Assembly (NCBI GenBank): GCA_023443455.1
Contig: JAEZUE010000087.1
Coordinates: forward strand, 1 to 64,000
Length of the DNA stretch: 64,000 bases
Reading direction: 5' to 3'
From: Verrucomicrobiota bacterium
GTDB lineage: Bacteria; Verrucomicrobiota; Verrucomicrobiia; Opitutales; Opitutaceae
Made by a program: the position numbers and the translations under genes. Position 1 is the first letter of the stretch. Every line of letters begins with the position of its first letter. The notes beneath the pieces were generated by a model. It ran no database searches, was not told where the DNA came from, and saw only the letters and a program-made list of their open reading frames with translations. Positions 1-10,021 of the stretch are shown piece after piece.

Positions 1-592
1 AGAGCGCCTCACGGGCGAGAAAGTCGAAGAGCGTGGGCCGGTAGGCGTCGGGCACGTTGCCCTTCTCGATGAGGAAGTCCCAGGCGGCGATGGGCGTCTG
101 CTGGAGCACGGCCGGCGCGGCGAGCGCGGCGTCGAAGTGTTTCCCGATCTCGGCGAGGATGCGCGCGAGATCCCAGGTCTGGATATCGGCGCCCGGTGCG
201 GCGGCGGTCTGCGTGCGCTGGTGGAAGCGCCAGCGGTTATGCTGGAAGTACTGCCAATACCAGTGGCCCAGCAGCGCCTCCATGACCGGCTTCATCGCGG
301 CCGGCGCCTTGGCGAGTTCGGCCTCGAGCCGCACGATCTTCTCCTCAGGCTTGTTGCCCTCGATCGTGCCCTCGAACGCGATCTTGCGGCCGATGGCCCG
401 CACGGCCTCGGCGTAGGCCTTCTCGGCGAGCGCGCCCTGGATGATCGGCTCGAGCCGCTCGATGGCGGTCTTCGGCAGGCCCTCGTCGGCGGCTTCGTTG
501 ACGGATTTCCAATGGTCGTCGCGGGGGCCCGCGAAGGCGGATGTGCTCATGGTGAGAAGGGCCAGGGCCCAGGAGAGAAAGCGGGTTTTCAT
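1..592 (-). CDS. Alpha-2-macroglobulin-like family protein, N-terminal part (3' end outside window)
   Basis: The frame is open from an ATG at 592-590 to the window edge, so only the first 197 residues are visible. They begin with a signal peptide (MKTRFLSWALALL, cleavage probably after AFA near residue 22), so the product is exported. The rest looks helical and contains WYWQYFQHNRWRF near residue 107 and RPTLFDFLARE near the end. From memory this matches the start of long bacterial alpha-2-macroglobulin (MG2-domain) proteins of Verrucomicrobia and Bacteroidota, which are thought to trap foreign proteases at the cell surface. The diagnostic MG2 and thioester regions lie outside the window, so the family call is an inference from the N-terminus only. 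Confidence 0.6.
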   Translation of the reverse strand, partial: MKTRFLSWALALLTMSTSAFAGPRDDHWKSVNEAADEGLPKTAIERLEPIIQGALAEKAYAEAVRAIGRKIAFEGTIEGNKPEEKIVRLEAELAKAPAAMKPVMEALLGHWYWQYFQHNRWRFHQRTQTAAAPGADIQTWDLARILAEIGKHFDAALAAPAVLQQTPIAAWDFLIEKGNVPDAYRPTLFDFLAREAL

Positions 593-758
593 GGCGGAGG
601 GGTTCGTTGAACCGACTTCCTCACCATCCTACCACCGCGCGCACGGAAGTCGTCAGGGCGATGCAAGCCGGTTGTCAGGGTTTTGTCATGCCCGGACCGG
701 TAAAGTGCCTCCGAAAACGAGCACGAAGGGCGGACCGTCGAGCCTGCATGCTCACCCT

Positions 759-844
759 GTAGGTCCAGTCTGCGACTGGACCCGGCAGATCCGGGCCGGC
801 TCCTCCGACAGTGCCCAACTGGACCGGTCACAGACCGGCCCTAC
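759..844. repeat. REPIN-like element: two inverted GTAG-headed hairpins
   Basis: On the plus strand GTAG at 759-762 leads into a hairpin (arms 762-770 and 774-782, loop TGC). On the minus strand GTAG at 844-841 leads into a second hairpin (arms 821-829 and 833-841, one mismatch). The two face each other with GTAG at both outer ends, the layout of a REPIN. It sits directly beside the kdsA stop codon (847-845). Related copies lie at 17423-17444 and 37726-37757. Confidence 0.75.
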
Positions 845-1633
845 TTACCCGCGCACGGCACGCCAGACGGCGAGACAGCGCGCGACCAGGTCGGCGAGCT
901 CGGCGAGCGGCACCATGTTCGGGCCGTCGGAGATCGCCTCGGCGGGATTGGGATGCGTCTCGAGGAAGAGGCCGTCGGCGCCGGCAGCGAGCGCCGCCTT
1001 GGCGAGCGGCTCGACGAACTCGCGTTGTCCGCTGCTCTTGCCGCCGCCCGCCCCGGGGAGCTGCACGCTGTGCGTGGCGTCGAGGATCGTGGGAAAACCG
1101 TTGGCCTTCATCAGCGGGAAGCTGCGCATGTCGACCACCAGATTCTGATACCCGAAGGTCGTGCCGCGCTCGGTCTGCCAGATCTCGGCGGCGCCCTCGA
1201 GTTTGGTCAGCGTGAACGGCATTTCCTGCGGCGAAAGAAATTGGCCCTTCTTCACGTTCACCACGCGCCCGCTCTTTGCCGCGGCGACGAGCAGATCGGT
1301 CTGACGGCAGAGGAAGGCCGGGATCTGGAGCACGTCGCACACCGCCGCGACGGCCGGGAGCTGCTCGCGCTCGTGGATGTCAGTCAGTACCGGAAAACCA
1401 AATTCGCCTTTCACCATCGCAAGCAGCGCGAGCCCGGCCTCGAGCCCGGTGCCGCGCGCGCCGGAGAGCGAGGTGCGGTTGGCTTTGTCGAACGAGCCCT
1501 TGAAGACAATGTTCAGCTCCGGATTCCACGCGCGCAGATCGGCGAGCTCCGTCGCCACCGCGCGGCAGACGGTTTCGTTCTCGAGCGAACACGGACCGGC
1601 GATGAGGAGAAGGCGCTGAGGATCGAAGAGCAT
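845..1633 (-). CDS. kdsA: 3-deoxy-8-phosphooctulonate (KDO-8-phosphate) synthase
   Basis: Condenses phosphoenolpyruvate with arabinose 5-phosphate to KDO-8-phosphate, the first committed step to the inner core sugar of lipopolysaccharide, in the cytoplasm. The 262-residue product has the family motifs IAGPCSLEN (residues 11-19), FKGSFDKANRTS, VLTDIHE and THSVQLPGAGGG. Cys15 in AGPC is the residue that marks the metal-dependent class of this enzyme; the metal-independent class has Asn there. The frame is open further upstream to 1894, but the ATG at 1633 aligns with the family start and the upstream DNA is repeat-like. The stop (TAA) abuts a REPIN-like element. An outer membrane with KDO-containing LPS is implied. 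Confidence 0.95.
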   Translation of the reverse strand: MLFDPQRLLLIAGPCSLENETVCRAVATELADLRAWNPELNIVFKGSFDKANRTSLSGARGTGLEAGLALLAMVKGEFGFPVLTDIHEREQLPAVAAVCDVLQIPAFLCRQTDLLVAAAKSGRVVNVKKGQFLSPQEMPFTLTKLEGAAEIWQTERGTTFGYQNLVVDMRSFPLMKANGFPTILDATHSVQLPGAGGGKSSGQREFVEPLAKAALAAGADGLFLETHPNPAEAISDGPNMVPLAELADLVARCLAVWRAVRG

Positions 1634-2202
1634 GGCGGTGCGGAGGACGGAAGACAGCGGAGACGGAAGCAGCAAAGAAACCGTCGCCACGAAAAGACAC
1701 AAGAATTCACAAAAAGAACGGATCGGTTTCGTGGGTTCTCGTGCCTTTTTGTGGCGATCCGGCAGGAAGCGACAGAATGCCGAAGAGTCGCTGAAGACAA
1801 GGGCGGAGCGGGTGTCAACGTGTGCGCCGAAGCCTTGGCGAAGGAGTAGCCGCCGCACCCAAAACCCAAGCCCGCGATCAGCGGGCCCGCCCATGAAGGC
1901 CCGGAGCCGATCAGGCGGAGGACTCTCCCAAGGACGCGCCGTTGGCGCGGCCAGTTAGTGGTTCCACAGTTCCGGGGAACGAAACGCTGAACGACTTCGT
2001 CGTCCAACTACGCATCGATCCGTCCGACCGCGAGGCGGCAGAAGAGAACGAAGGCAGCCAAGGTACGAAGAGCCATCGCTGCTCTCACGAGCAGCGCCAC
2101 GGGAAAGCCTGCGCCGGCTTCGTTTCCTTCGTTGCCTTGTTTGTTCCGGGCCCAGACCGAAACGCCGGGCGTGTTCCGCCACGAGTTCGACTTCGGACAC
2201 GG
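1634..2202. repeat. Gene-free interval with AT-rich and GAAGG-type inverted repeats
   Basis: No gene is seen here. An inverted repeat has arms at 1685-1700 (CGCCACGAAAAGACAC) and 1741-1756 (GTGCCTTTTTGTGGCG). A second pair, about 2047-2072 and 2119-2150, carries variants of AACGAAGGCAGCCAAGG in opposite orientation. A third variant of that second repeat lies near 8313-8338. Both look like dispersed non-coding repeats rather than decayed genes. Confidence 0.55.
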
Positions 2203-2229
2203 AAAAGGCGCGACCTTCGTCGCGCCTTT
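2203..2229 (-). terminator. Intrinsic terminator of pyrG
   Basis: An 11-bp stem (2204-2214 with 2219-2229, loop CTTC on the plus strand) lies 20 bases beyond the pyrG stop and is followed on the minus strand by a short T run (complement of 2203-2206). Both position and orientation fit termination of pyrG. Confidence 0.75.
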
Positions 2230-2248
2230 GAAGGGAAGCCGAAGCGAC

Positions 2249-3925
<1,677 letters not shown>

Positions 3926-4032
3926 GGAATGACGTGAAATCCCGCCCGCGAAAAGGGAGCAAGAACAGACTCGGCAGAAACGCCTCCGGGGCACGTTTCG
4001 CTGGAATTTCGATTGCCCGGGGCCGACCGCCC

Positions 4033-4431
4033 ATGAAGCTCCCGCGCGTGCAATCGAAACCTCAACTGCTTGCGTGGATGACCTGCGACGGCGTCCACAT
4101 CGACCCTTCGTCCGGCAAACACACCATCCTCGGTGTCTTCTCCAGCATCCGCGCGCGCCAATTCCCCGTGGTGCACCCGTTCATGATCTGGTTCCTCACG
4201 GTGACCGATTGCCAGCCCGGCAAGCACACCGTGACGATCTCGATCGGGCTCGAGCCGACCAACATGATGAAGGTGATCGAGCGCGAATTCGAGTCCCAGA
4301 ACCCCCTCCAGCGGGTGAATCTGATCAACGAACTGCGCAACTGCTCCTTCCCGCAGGCCGGCGACTACAACATCCTCATCGAGGTCGACGACGAGCCCGT
4401 GCTCGCGACCAATCTCTCCGTCACCGAGTAA
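4033..4431 (+). CDS. Conserved protein, DUF6941-like
   Basis: A 132-residue cytoplasmic protein with no signal peptide or membrane segment. It opens with LLAWMTCDGVHIDPSSGKHT followed by ILGVFSSI, and ends in a beta-rich stretch NILIEVDDEPVLATNLSV. The pattern of a CDGV segment, then a tag-like ILGVF and a closing beta strand, resembles small DUF6941 proteins as I remember them; their function is unknown to me. It is divergent from pyrG (107 bases apart) and 106 bases upstream of the PfkB kinase on the same strand. The ATG at 4033 is chosen because conservation-like sequence begins there; an open extension to 3934 is arginine-rich and unconvincing. Confidence 0.65.
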   Translation: MKLPRVQSKPQLLAWMTCDGVHIDPSSGKHTILGVFSSIRARQFPVVHPFMIWFLTVTDCQPGKHTVTISIGLEPTNMMKVIEREFESQNPLQRVNLINELRNCSFPQAGDYNILIEVDDEPVLATNLSVTE

Positions 4432-4537
4432 CCTCCTCCGCGTCCGCCGGGGCCGCGCTCCGGCCACGCCGCCCCGGGTTCAGGCATCCCCGAGAAACCC
4501 GACCTCCGCGCTCCGGCTCCCGTCGTCCAACACCGCC

Positions 4538-5542
4538 ATGCCCACCGCCCCTTCCACCTTCGATCTCATCGGCGTCGGTTCGCCGATCATGGACCTGCTG
4601 GCTCCGATCCCGGAGTCGTTCCTCGCCACGGTTCGCGGGGAAAAGGGCGGCATGGTGCTCGTCGACAACGACGAGATGGAGGCGCTGGTCTCGCGCCTGC
4701 CCTCCCCGCCGGCCTCGACCACTGGCGGTTCGGCCGCGAACGCCACCTTCAACGCCACCCGCCTGGGCCTGCGCTCCACCTTCCTCGGCAAGCTGGGCAA
4801 CGACGCCTTCGCGCGCGCCTACCGCGAGCGTTTCGCCGCCGCCGGCGTCGACACCGGGCATTTCAAGCAGGCCGACCAGGCCAACGCCCGCTGCCTCGCC
4901 CTCGTCACCCCCGACGCCCAGCGCACCATGCGCACCTGCCTCGGCGCCGCGATGACCCTTTCCCCCGGCGAGATCTCGGTCGACGATTTCCGCGGCTGCC
5001 GCCACGCCCACATCGAAGGCTACCTCGTCTTCAACCGCGCGCTCGCGGATGCCGTGCTCACCGCGGCCCGCGCCGCCGGCTGCAGCATTTCGCTCGATCT
5101 GTCCTCCTTCGAAGTCGTGGCCGCCGCCCGCGACTGGCTGTTCGAGCAATTCCGCCTCGGCCTCGACATCGTCTTCGGCAACGAGGACGAGATCCGCGCC
5201 CTCTTCGAAACCGAATCGACCGACTACGCCGCGCACGCCCGCGCCCTCGCCGCGCGCGGCACGCTCGCGGTCGTGAAACTCGGCAAGGACGGCGCCTGGC
5301 TTGCGCGCGGCGACGAGCTGCACCGCGTCGATGCGGTGGCCGTGCCGGAAGTCGTCGACACCAACGGCGCCGGCGACGCCTTCGCGGCCGGTTTCCTCTA
5401 CGGCCATCTGCGCGGCCTGCCCCTGCCCGCCTGCGGCCACATCGCCGCCCTGCTCGGCGCGGAGACCGTGCGCCACCTCGGCCCATTGGTTCCCGACTGC
5501 GCTTGGGCACCCGTCTTCGAACGCGCGAAAAAGTTCGTCTGA
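4538..5542 (+). CDS. PfkB-family carbohydrate/nucleoside kinase (adenosine kinase-like)
   Basis: A 334-residue cytoplasmic kinase of the ribokinase fold. N-terminal signature: GVGSPIMDLLAPI followed by GGSAANATFNATRLGL near residues 63-78. C-terminal signature: DTNGAGDAFAAGFLYG from residue 274, with Asp280 as the expected catalytic base and the GAGD anion hole. The GxPxxD opening and the GGSAAN substrate loop are like those of adenosine kinase and related sugar kinases, but the substrate cannot be assigned from sequence. It stands alone on the plus strand, followed by the convergent P-type ATPase gene 62 bases away. Confidence 0.85.
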   Translation: MPTAPSTFDLIGVGSPIMDLLAPIPESFLATVRGEKGGMVLVDNDEMEALVSRLPSPPASTTGGSAANATFNATRLGLRSTFLGKLGNDAFARAYRERFAAAGVDTGHFKQADQANARCLALVTPDAQRTMRTCLGAAMTLSPGEISVDDFRGCRHAHIEGYLVFNRALADAVLTAARAAGCSISLDLSSFEVVAAARDWLFEQFRLGLDIVFGNEDEIRALFETESTDYAAHARALAARGTLAVVKLGKDGAWLARGDELHRVDAVAVPEVVDTNGAGDAFAAGFLYGHLRGLPLPACGHIAALLGAETVRHLGPLVPDCAWAPVFERAKKFV

Positions 5543-5604
5543 GGGCAGCGCGAAAGAGATCAGGTTGCAGCCGGTTGAACTCCAACCCGGCAACCGAAGC
5601 TACT

Positions 5605-8277
5605 TCACTCCACCCGCCACGCCCGACGCATGCCGAGGGTGGCGATGGCCAGGCTGAGCAGCGAACTCACGGGCATCGCGACCGCAGCGACGAGCGGATT
5701 GATCAGGCCGGCCAGGGCCAGCGAGACCGTGCCCACGTTGTAGACCACCGCGAACGCGAAGACCCGGCGAATCGCGCGATGCCGCAGCTCCGCCACCGCA
5801 AAAAGCCGTCGCACCCCACGCAGTCCACGGCCGAGGTAGTAGAAATCGCACTTCCGCTCGAGCATGCCACGATGGATCACCGGCGTGCCCCGCGTGAACG
5901 CCGCATCGAAGGCGAGGCTGTCGTTGGCGCCGTCGCCCAGCATGAGCGTGTCGCGGGCATCGTGCGCCAGCACCCAGTCCCGCTTCTGCTCCGGCGAGAG
6001 CCCTCCCAACGCCTGCGCCGCCGGCACGCCGAGCGCGGCGGCAAGCGCCCGCACTTTCTCCGGTCGGTCGCCGCTGAGGATATGCACGCTGCGCCCCTCA
6101 CGCTGCAAAGCCGCGAGCTCCGCACGCGCATCGCTCCGCGCCGACTCGACGAAATCGAGCCGAGCGAGCACCACACCATCGCGAGCGAACTCCGCGTCGA
6201 CCGAGCCCGATTGCGGATCGCGGGTCGCTGATGGCCGAACGGCAAACCCCGGCCGGCCAAGCGACCACACGCCATCGTCCGCGCGCAACCGCACCCCCTG
6301 CCCGACCACCTCCTCGACCGGATCACTGCGCCCCAGCGCCGCACTCCCCTCTCCGGCCTCCGGTTCCCGGCCTCCAGTATCCGGTTTCCTATTCCCGGCT
6401 CCCCCTTCCCCGTTTCGCGTTCCGCGTTCCGCGTTTCCGGCCTCCGGTTTCCGGTCTCCGGTCTGCTCCCCCGCCCATCCGCCATCGCCCATCGTCCAGA
6501 CCAAAGACTCCTGCACGGCGCGGGCCGTCGGATGCGGGTTGTCCTGCACGAGCTGCCAGAGCCGCCGCTTGGCCTCGGGCGTGAGGCCGGCCAGCGCCTC
6601 GGGATTGGCGAGCACCGGCGCCTCGAGCGTGAGCGTGCCGGTCTTGTCGAAGATCGCCTTTCGCACGCCGCGCAGACGGGAGAAAAGCGACAGGTCCCGC
6701 ACGAAGACGCCATGGCGACGCATCGCGGCCACGGCCAATTCCTCGACCAAGGGGAACGCCACCCCGATCCCGCACGGGCACGACGCCACCAGCACGGCAA
6801 TCGCCACGTGCATCGCCTTCAGCCCGTCGCCACCCCACCACCACCAGCCGAGCCCTCCGGTCGCGGCCAGAACGAGGATCACCACCAGATAGGAACGCAC
6901 CACCTTCTCCGCCAACTCGTGACGGAAACCCCGGGCCCCGCTCGACTCCAGCAGCTTCGCCAGACTCGAGTCCGCCCAATCCTCGAGCGCCTCCAGCCGG
7001 AGCTCATGCAGGCTCACACTCGTCGCCCCGGCCGGAATCGTCTGGCCGGCCGCGATCTCCCGCGGCTCGGGCTCCCCGTTGATCCATTCCGTGGTGACAG
7101 TCGCCGCCGCGTCGAGCAGGCGCGCCGCGACCGGCACCACCTGCCCGGCGCGGAGCCGAAAGACCATGCCGCGCCGCAACCGGGAAACCGGAGAGCGCAG
7201 ACCGGAAGGCGGAGACTCCGATGGAGGGGCGGGCTTTACGCCCGCCATCTGCGCCTCGACCAAACTGGCGGGCGTGAATCCCGCCCCGCCACCCAGACCA
7301 ATCCCACCAACTTCCCCCTTCAAACTTCCAGCTTCTCCTCCGGCAACTTCGAGCAGCACCTCCGCCGGCTCGCGCGAGAGCGCGAGCAGCTGCAGCCGGT
7401 TGCGCTCGATGGCCACCTCCTGTGTCCAGCGGCCGACCAGCATCAAAAAGCTGAACACGGCGACGAAGTCGAAATACACCAGGTGCTCATGCCCGCCCAG
7501 CCAACCGAAGAGCGAACCGACGTAGCCGATCAGCAGACCGAGCGCGATCGGCACGTCGATGTTGACCAGGCCGCTCCGCAGCGCCGCGAGGGCTCGTTTC
7601 CCGAAATAGCCGCCGCCCGCCACCAGGCCGGCGGTGGCGAACAACGCCTGCAGGACATCGAACACGGGACGAAACTCCGACGTGCGCTCCAACCCGAGGT
7701 ATCCGGGCAAAGCGAACAGCATCGTGTTCATCGCGAACGCCGCCGCGAGCCCGAGCCGGAGACGCAGACCCCGCGTGGCATCGGCCCCCTCCTTCTCGCC
7801 CGCCGGGCCGACAAGGTAACCGAAGGCCTGGAGTTCCCGGGCGAAGCCCACAGCGTCGAACCTCCCGGTTTCCCAGCGCCAATAGAGGCGCCCCTGCGTC
7901 GCATTCACGTCGAGGCGCAGCGCACCGGCCCGTCGTTGGAAAAGCCGCTCGATGAGCCAGACACAGCCCACGCACGACATTCCCTGCACATCGAGCACGA
8001 GCTCGGCCGTCGCCCGCCCGCCAGCCTCGGCCACCTTCACCGCCTCCTCGAGCCAGCCGTAGTCGCGCGGCTGCAACACACCGCTGCCGGCCGGCGAGAC
8101 GGCGCGGTCCTTCAGCTCGTAGAACCGGCCCAACCCGTCGCGCACGATCTGCGCATGCACCGCCGCACAACCGGGGCTGCAGAACTCGCCGTGCCCATGC
8201 GTCGGCTCGAAGGCCGTGCCGCAGTGTTGGCAGACCGCAATGGCGGAGCCTCCGTTCTTGTCGGGTTGGGGGTTCAT
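5605..8277 (-). CDS. Copper-translocating P1B-type ATPase, CcoI/FixI-like, with in-frame repeat-derived insertions
   Basis: A membrane pump that in the CcoI/FixI branch exports copper for assembly of cbb3 cytochrome oxidase. Domains in order: an ATPase-associated metal-binding Cys cluster (CQHCG at 16-20, CSPGC at 33-37); a heavy-metal-associated domain (GMSCVGC, 99-105); membrane helices; actuator domain; the transmembrane CPC motif (500-502); phosphorylated Asp544 in DKTGTLT; GDGAND near 780; two C-terminal helices. At 890 residues it is about 100 longer than usual. The excess is two low-complexity stretches (about residues 311-365 and 596-645) whose DNA matches intergenic repeats. The ATG at 8277 is preferred over an upstream in-frame start at 8343. 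No oxidase genes are in the window. Confidence 0.9.
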   Translation of the reverse strand: MNPQPDKNGGSAIAVCQHCGTAFEPTHGHGEFCSPGCAAVHAQIVRDGLGRFYELKDRAVSPAGSGVLQPRDYGWLEEAVKVAEAGGRATAELVLDVQGMSCVGCVWLIERLFQRRAGALRLDVNATQGRLYWRWETGRFDAVGFARELQAFGYLVGPAGEKEGADATRGLRLRLGLAAAFAMNTMLFALPGYLGLERTSEFRPVFDVLQALFATAGLVAGGGYFGKRALAALRSGLVNIDVPIALGLLIGYVGSLFGWLGGHEHLVYFDFVAVFSFLMLVGRWTQEVAIERNRLQLLALSREPAEVLLEVAGGEAGSLKGEVGGIGLGGGAGFTPASLVEAQMAGVKPAPPSESPPSGLRSPVSRLRRGMVFRLRAGQVVPVAARLLDAAATVTTEWINGEPEPREIAAGQTIPAGATSVSLHELRLEALEDWADSSLAKLLESSGARGFRHELAEKVVRSYLVVILVLAATGGLGWWWWGGDGLKAMHVAIAVLVASCPCGIGVAFPLVEELAVAAMRRHGVFVRDLSLFSRLRGVRKAIFDKTGTLTLEAPVLANPEALAGLTPEAKRRLWQLVQDNPHPTARAVQESLVWTMGDGGWAGEQTGDRKPEAGNAERGTRNGEGGAGNRKPDTGGREPEAGEGSAALGRSDPVEEVVGQGVRLRADDGVWSLGRPGFAVRPSATRDPQSGSVDAEFARDGVVLARLDFVESARSDARAELAALQREGRSVHILSGDRPEKVRALAAALGVPAAQALGGLSPEQKRDWVLAHDARDTLMLGDGANDSLAFDAAFTRGTPVIHRGMLERKCDFYYLGRGLRGVRRLFAVAELRHRAIRRVFAFAVVYNVGTVSLALAGLINPLVAAVAMPVSSLLSLAIATLGMRRAWRVE
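6346..6492. repeat. Low-complexity repeat inside the nucleotide-binding domain of the P-type ATPase
   Basis: Degenerate tandem units such as CCGGCCTCCGGTTTCCGG and CGTTCCGCGTTCCGCG fill this stretch. It is read in frame as a Gly/Glu/Arg-rich loop (residues about 596-645). A similar GAAACCGG-type piece occurs at 7180-7210. Confidence 0.6.
7185..7345. repeat. Double-hairpin repeat inside the actuator domain of the P-type ATPase
   Basis: Contains hairpin arms GGCGGGC (7228-7234) with GCCCGCC (7240-7246), and GGCGGG (7267-7272) with CCCGCC (7280-7285). The same two-hairpin design with TTCAYG-type loops recurs between genes at 15163-15210 and 22907-22950. Here it stays in frame as a Gly/Pro-rich loop of about 50 residues. 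Confidence 0.7.
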
Positions 8278-8851
8278 CGTCTCGGAGCGGGCGCGCGCGA
8301 AAAGGATGCACCGACAGAAGGCAACGAAGGGAACGAAGCGCAAGCGCGGTGCACGTGGGTCGTCCCTTCAGGGCGGGCGTACCGTTTCGGCGGGCAACAC
8401 CTTCGCATCGGCAGAACCGATCCGGGCGGGCTGAAGCCCGCGCCACCGCCGTCCCCTGCGGCCCACCACGTTTCCTCCCTCTCCCGTGGCGCGCGCCTTC
8501 AGGCCGCGATCCCCCAGTTACCAGCCAGCACCTCCAGCCTCGTCCCTCCCCCCGCAACCCGCGGGCTAAAGCCCGCGCCACCGCCGTCCCCTGCGGCCCA
8601 CCACCCATTCGCTCCCACGCCGTGGCGCGCGCCTTCAGGCCGCGATCCCCCAGTCACCAGCCAGCACCTCCAGCCTCGTCCCTCCCCCGGCACCCCGCGG
8701 GCTAAAGCCCGCGCCACCACCGTCCCCTGCGGCCCCCACGCCCATTCGCTCCCACGCCGTGGCGCGCGCCTTCAGGCCGCGATCCCCCAGTCACCGCTCG
8801 CCTCGCCGCACCGCACCCCGCACCGCACCCGCGGGGGGCTGAAGCACCGCC
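8278..8851. repeat. Gene-free interval with three tandem copies of a ~135-bp repeat
   Basis: No gene is seen. Copies begin at about 8436, 8571 and 8707 (GCCCGCGCCACC...), so the period is 135-136 bases; a truncated fourth copy of the second half reaches about 8795. Each unit contains CGTCCCCTGCGGCCC, GTGGCGCGCGCCTTCAGGCCGCGATCCCCCAG and a CAGCCAGCACCTCCAGCCTCG-like block (shortened here). A GAAGGCAACGAAGGGAACGAAG repeat lies at about 8313-8338, related to copies near 2047-2150. The array separates the P-type ATPase from its membrane companion gene. Confidence 0.8.
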
Positions 8852-8855
8852 CTAC
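8835..8855 (-). repeat. GTAG-headed repeat overlapping a stop codon
   Basis: On the minus strand the sequence reads GTAGGGCGGTGCTTCAGCCC. Its GTAG (8855-8852) contains the TAG stop codon (8854-8852) of the upstream membrane protein gene. The body resembles GGGGCGGTGCTTCCGCCC at about 22393-22410. Confidence 0.65.
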
Positions 8856-9361
8856 GGTCGCCGGCGCGCCCAGACTTTGCGCAGGAAACCGCGCGCCTGC
8901 CAGAGCACGAGCACCAAGTTCGCCACCGCGGCCACGAGCGCAGCGTCACCACGTTTCAACGCCACCGTGACGACCGCGCCGCCGAGCACCGGCGCCGCGA
9001 GCAGCGCGAAGAGCACCGCATCGCTGACGCGCAGCCACCGGCTGCTCCACTGCCAGGCGAGCGCGGCGAGATAGAGCGCCAGCGCGAGCAGCCCCGCGAC
9101 CACCAGACAGAGTTCGGCGCCATCGGCCCGACCGTCGCGCCGCAGCGCCGTCGCCAACAGGAGCAGCAGGAACTGGTTGAAGACGCCGAAACCCAGCAAC
9201 AGGTCGAAGACGAGCTGCGGCGACACCGGAAACGCTTCGCCCTCGATGCCCAGCTTGCTCGCCATCGCGCATCCGGAGCAGCAAAACGCCTTCTCGCCGG
9301 CGGCCGGTTTGTACGGCGCGCGAAACGGCAGCCCGCAGTAGTCGCAGGTCAGGCGCTCCAT
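8852..9361 (-). CDS. Membrane protein with an N-terminal ATPase-type metal-binding Cys cluster
   Basis: A 169-residue protein beginning MERLTCDYCGLPF with a second cluster FCCSGCAMA near residue 29. This CxxC...CCxxC pattern is the same metal-binding domain that opens the downstream P-type ATPase. Then come about four hydrophobic segments (residues about 48-70, 85-105, 113-133, 138-158). It lies 574 bases upstream of the ATPase on the same strand, with a repeat array between, so they may share a role in copper delivery or oxidase assembly; that link is inferred from shared domain and position. It ends in TAG supplied by a repeat element. Confidence 0.75.
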   Translation of the reverse strand: MERLTCDYCGLPFRAPYKPAAGEKAFCCSGCAMASKLGIEGEAFPVSPQLVFDLLLGFGVFNQFLLLLLATALRRDGRADGAELCLVVAGLLALALYLAALAWQWSSRWLRVSDAVLFALLAAPVLGGAVVTVALKRGDAALVAAVANLVLVLWQARGFLRKVWARRRP

Positions 9362-9502
9362 GTTTCACCCTCGGCACAAACAACCGCACCTGCGATGGGG
9401 GCGCCGCTCGTCGGCGGAACGTAACCAGCGATGAAATCCGGTGAAACCGCTCGAAGACCGGTCCTGCTCGATGCCGCATTGCCACGTCCGCTGCTCATCG
9501 GG

Positions 9503-10021
9503 TCACTCCTCGCCGACCTCTTCGTCCTCGTCCTCCGCCTCGTCGCCTGCCTCCTCCTCGTCGCTCGGGTCGAGATGGCGGATGACGATCTCCTGCAACG
9601 AGGCGAGCAGCATGTAGGCGGTGATCGCGATGCGCTCGTCCTTGTTCAACCGGGCGAAATCGATCTCGCCGGCCTCGAGCACCGAATCGGCCACGGCGGT
9701 GAGCCGGCGGTTGCGCAACTTCAGGCGCAGCGCGGAGGCGGCCCGCAGCAGGGGCTCGCATTCGCGCTCGCCGAACTCGGCCACCCCGTTCTCCCGAAAC
9801 TCCTCCGTATCGAAAACTCTGATGAAACACCCGAGGTCCCCCTCGACGTGCGCGGCGATGTCGGCCCGCCAATCATCGCGGAAATCCGCTTCGATCGCCT
9901 CCAGGTCCGGCTCGAACGCGAGCGCGGCGGTGCCGGTCTCGGCGGCGAGCGGCAGCAGGAAGTCGAGCATCGGCACGACCAGGGGCGCGGGCAGCCGCAG
10001 TTCGAGTCGCTTACCTTCCAT
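9503..10021 (-). CDS. Unknown protein, last gene of the proS-clpS operon
   Basis: A 172-residue soluble protein. Its ATG (10021) lies inside the end of clpS (overlap 11 bases), so it is very likely co-translated with it. It has a regular helical core with LPAPLVVPMLDFLLPL at the start and EIDFARLNKDERIAITAYML near residue 130, then a very acidic tail (EEAGDEAEDEDEEVGEE). I do not recognise a named family with confidence. The position after clpS recalls actinobacterial genomes, where a DUF2017 gene follows clpS, but sequence identity to DUF2017 cannot be claimed. A role linked to ClpS-ClpAP proteolysis is an inference from the overlap only. Confidence 0.75.
   Translation of the reverse strand: MEGKRLELRLPAPLVVPMLDFLLPLAAETGTAALAFEPDLEAIEADFRDDWRADIAAHVEGDLGCFIRVFDTEEFRENGVAEFGERECEPLLRAASALRLKLRNRRLTAVADSVLEAGEIDFARLNKDERIAITAYMLLASLQEIVIRHLDPSDEEEAGDEAEDEDEEVGEE

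Noticed and set aside
1634..2248. tRNA or riboswitch in the kdsA-pyrG gap
   Set aside because: No cloverleaf with a GGTTCRANYCC arm or known riboswitch core was seen; the structure present is repeat-type inverted pairs.
6346..7345. P-type ATPase gene as a pseudogene broken by repeats
   Set aside because: The frame stays open across both insertions and all catalytic motifs (CPC, DKTGT, GDGAND) remain intact and in order.
8431..8850. Possible CRISPR array
   Set aside because: The repeat unit is about 135 bases, near-identical over its whole length, with no short repeat/spacer alternation and no cas genes.
9503..10021. Firm naming of the third proS-operon gene as DUF2017
   Set aside because: Synteny with clpS is suggestive, but no motif could be matched by eye; left as unknown.
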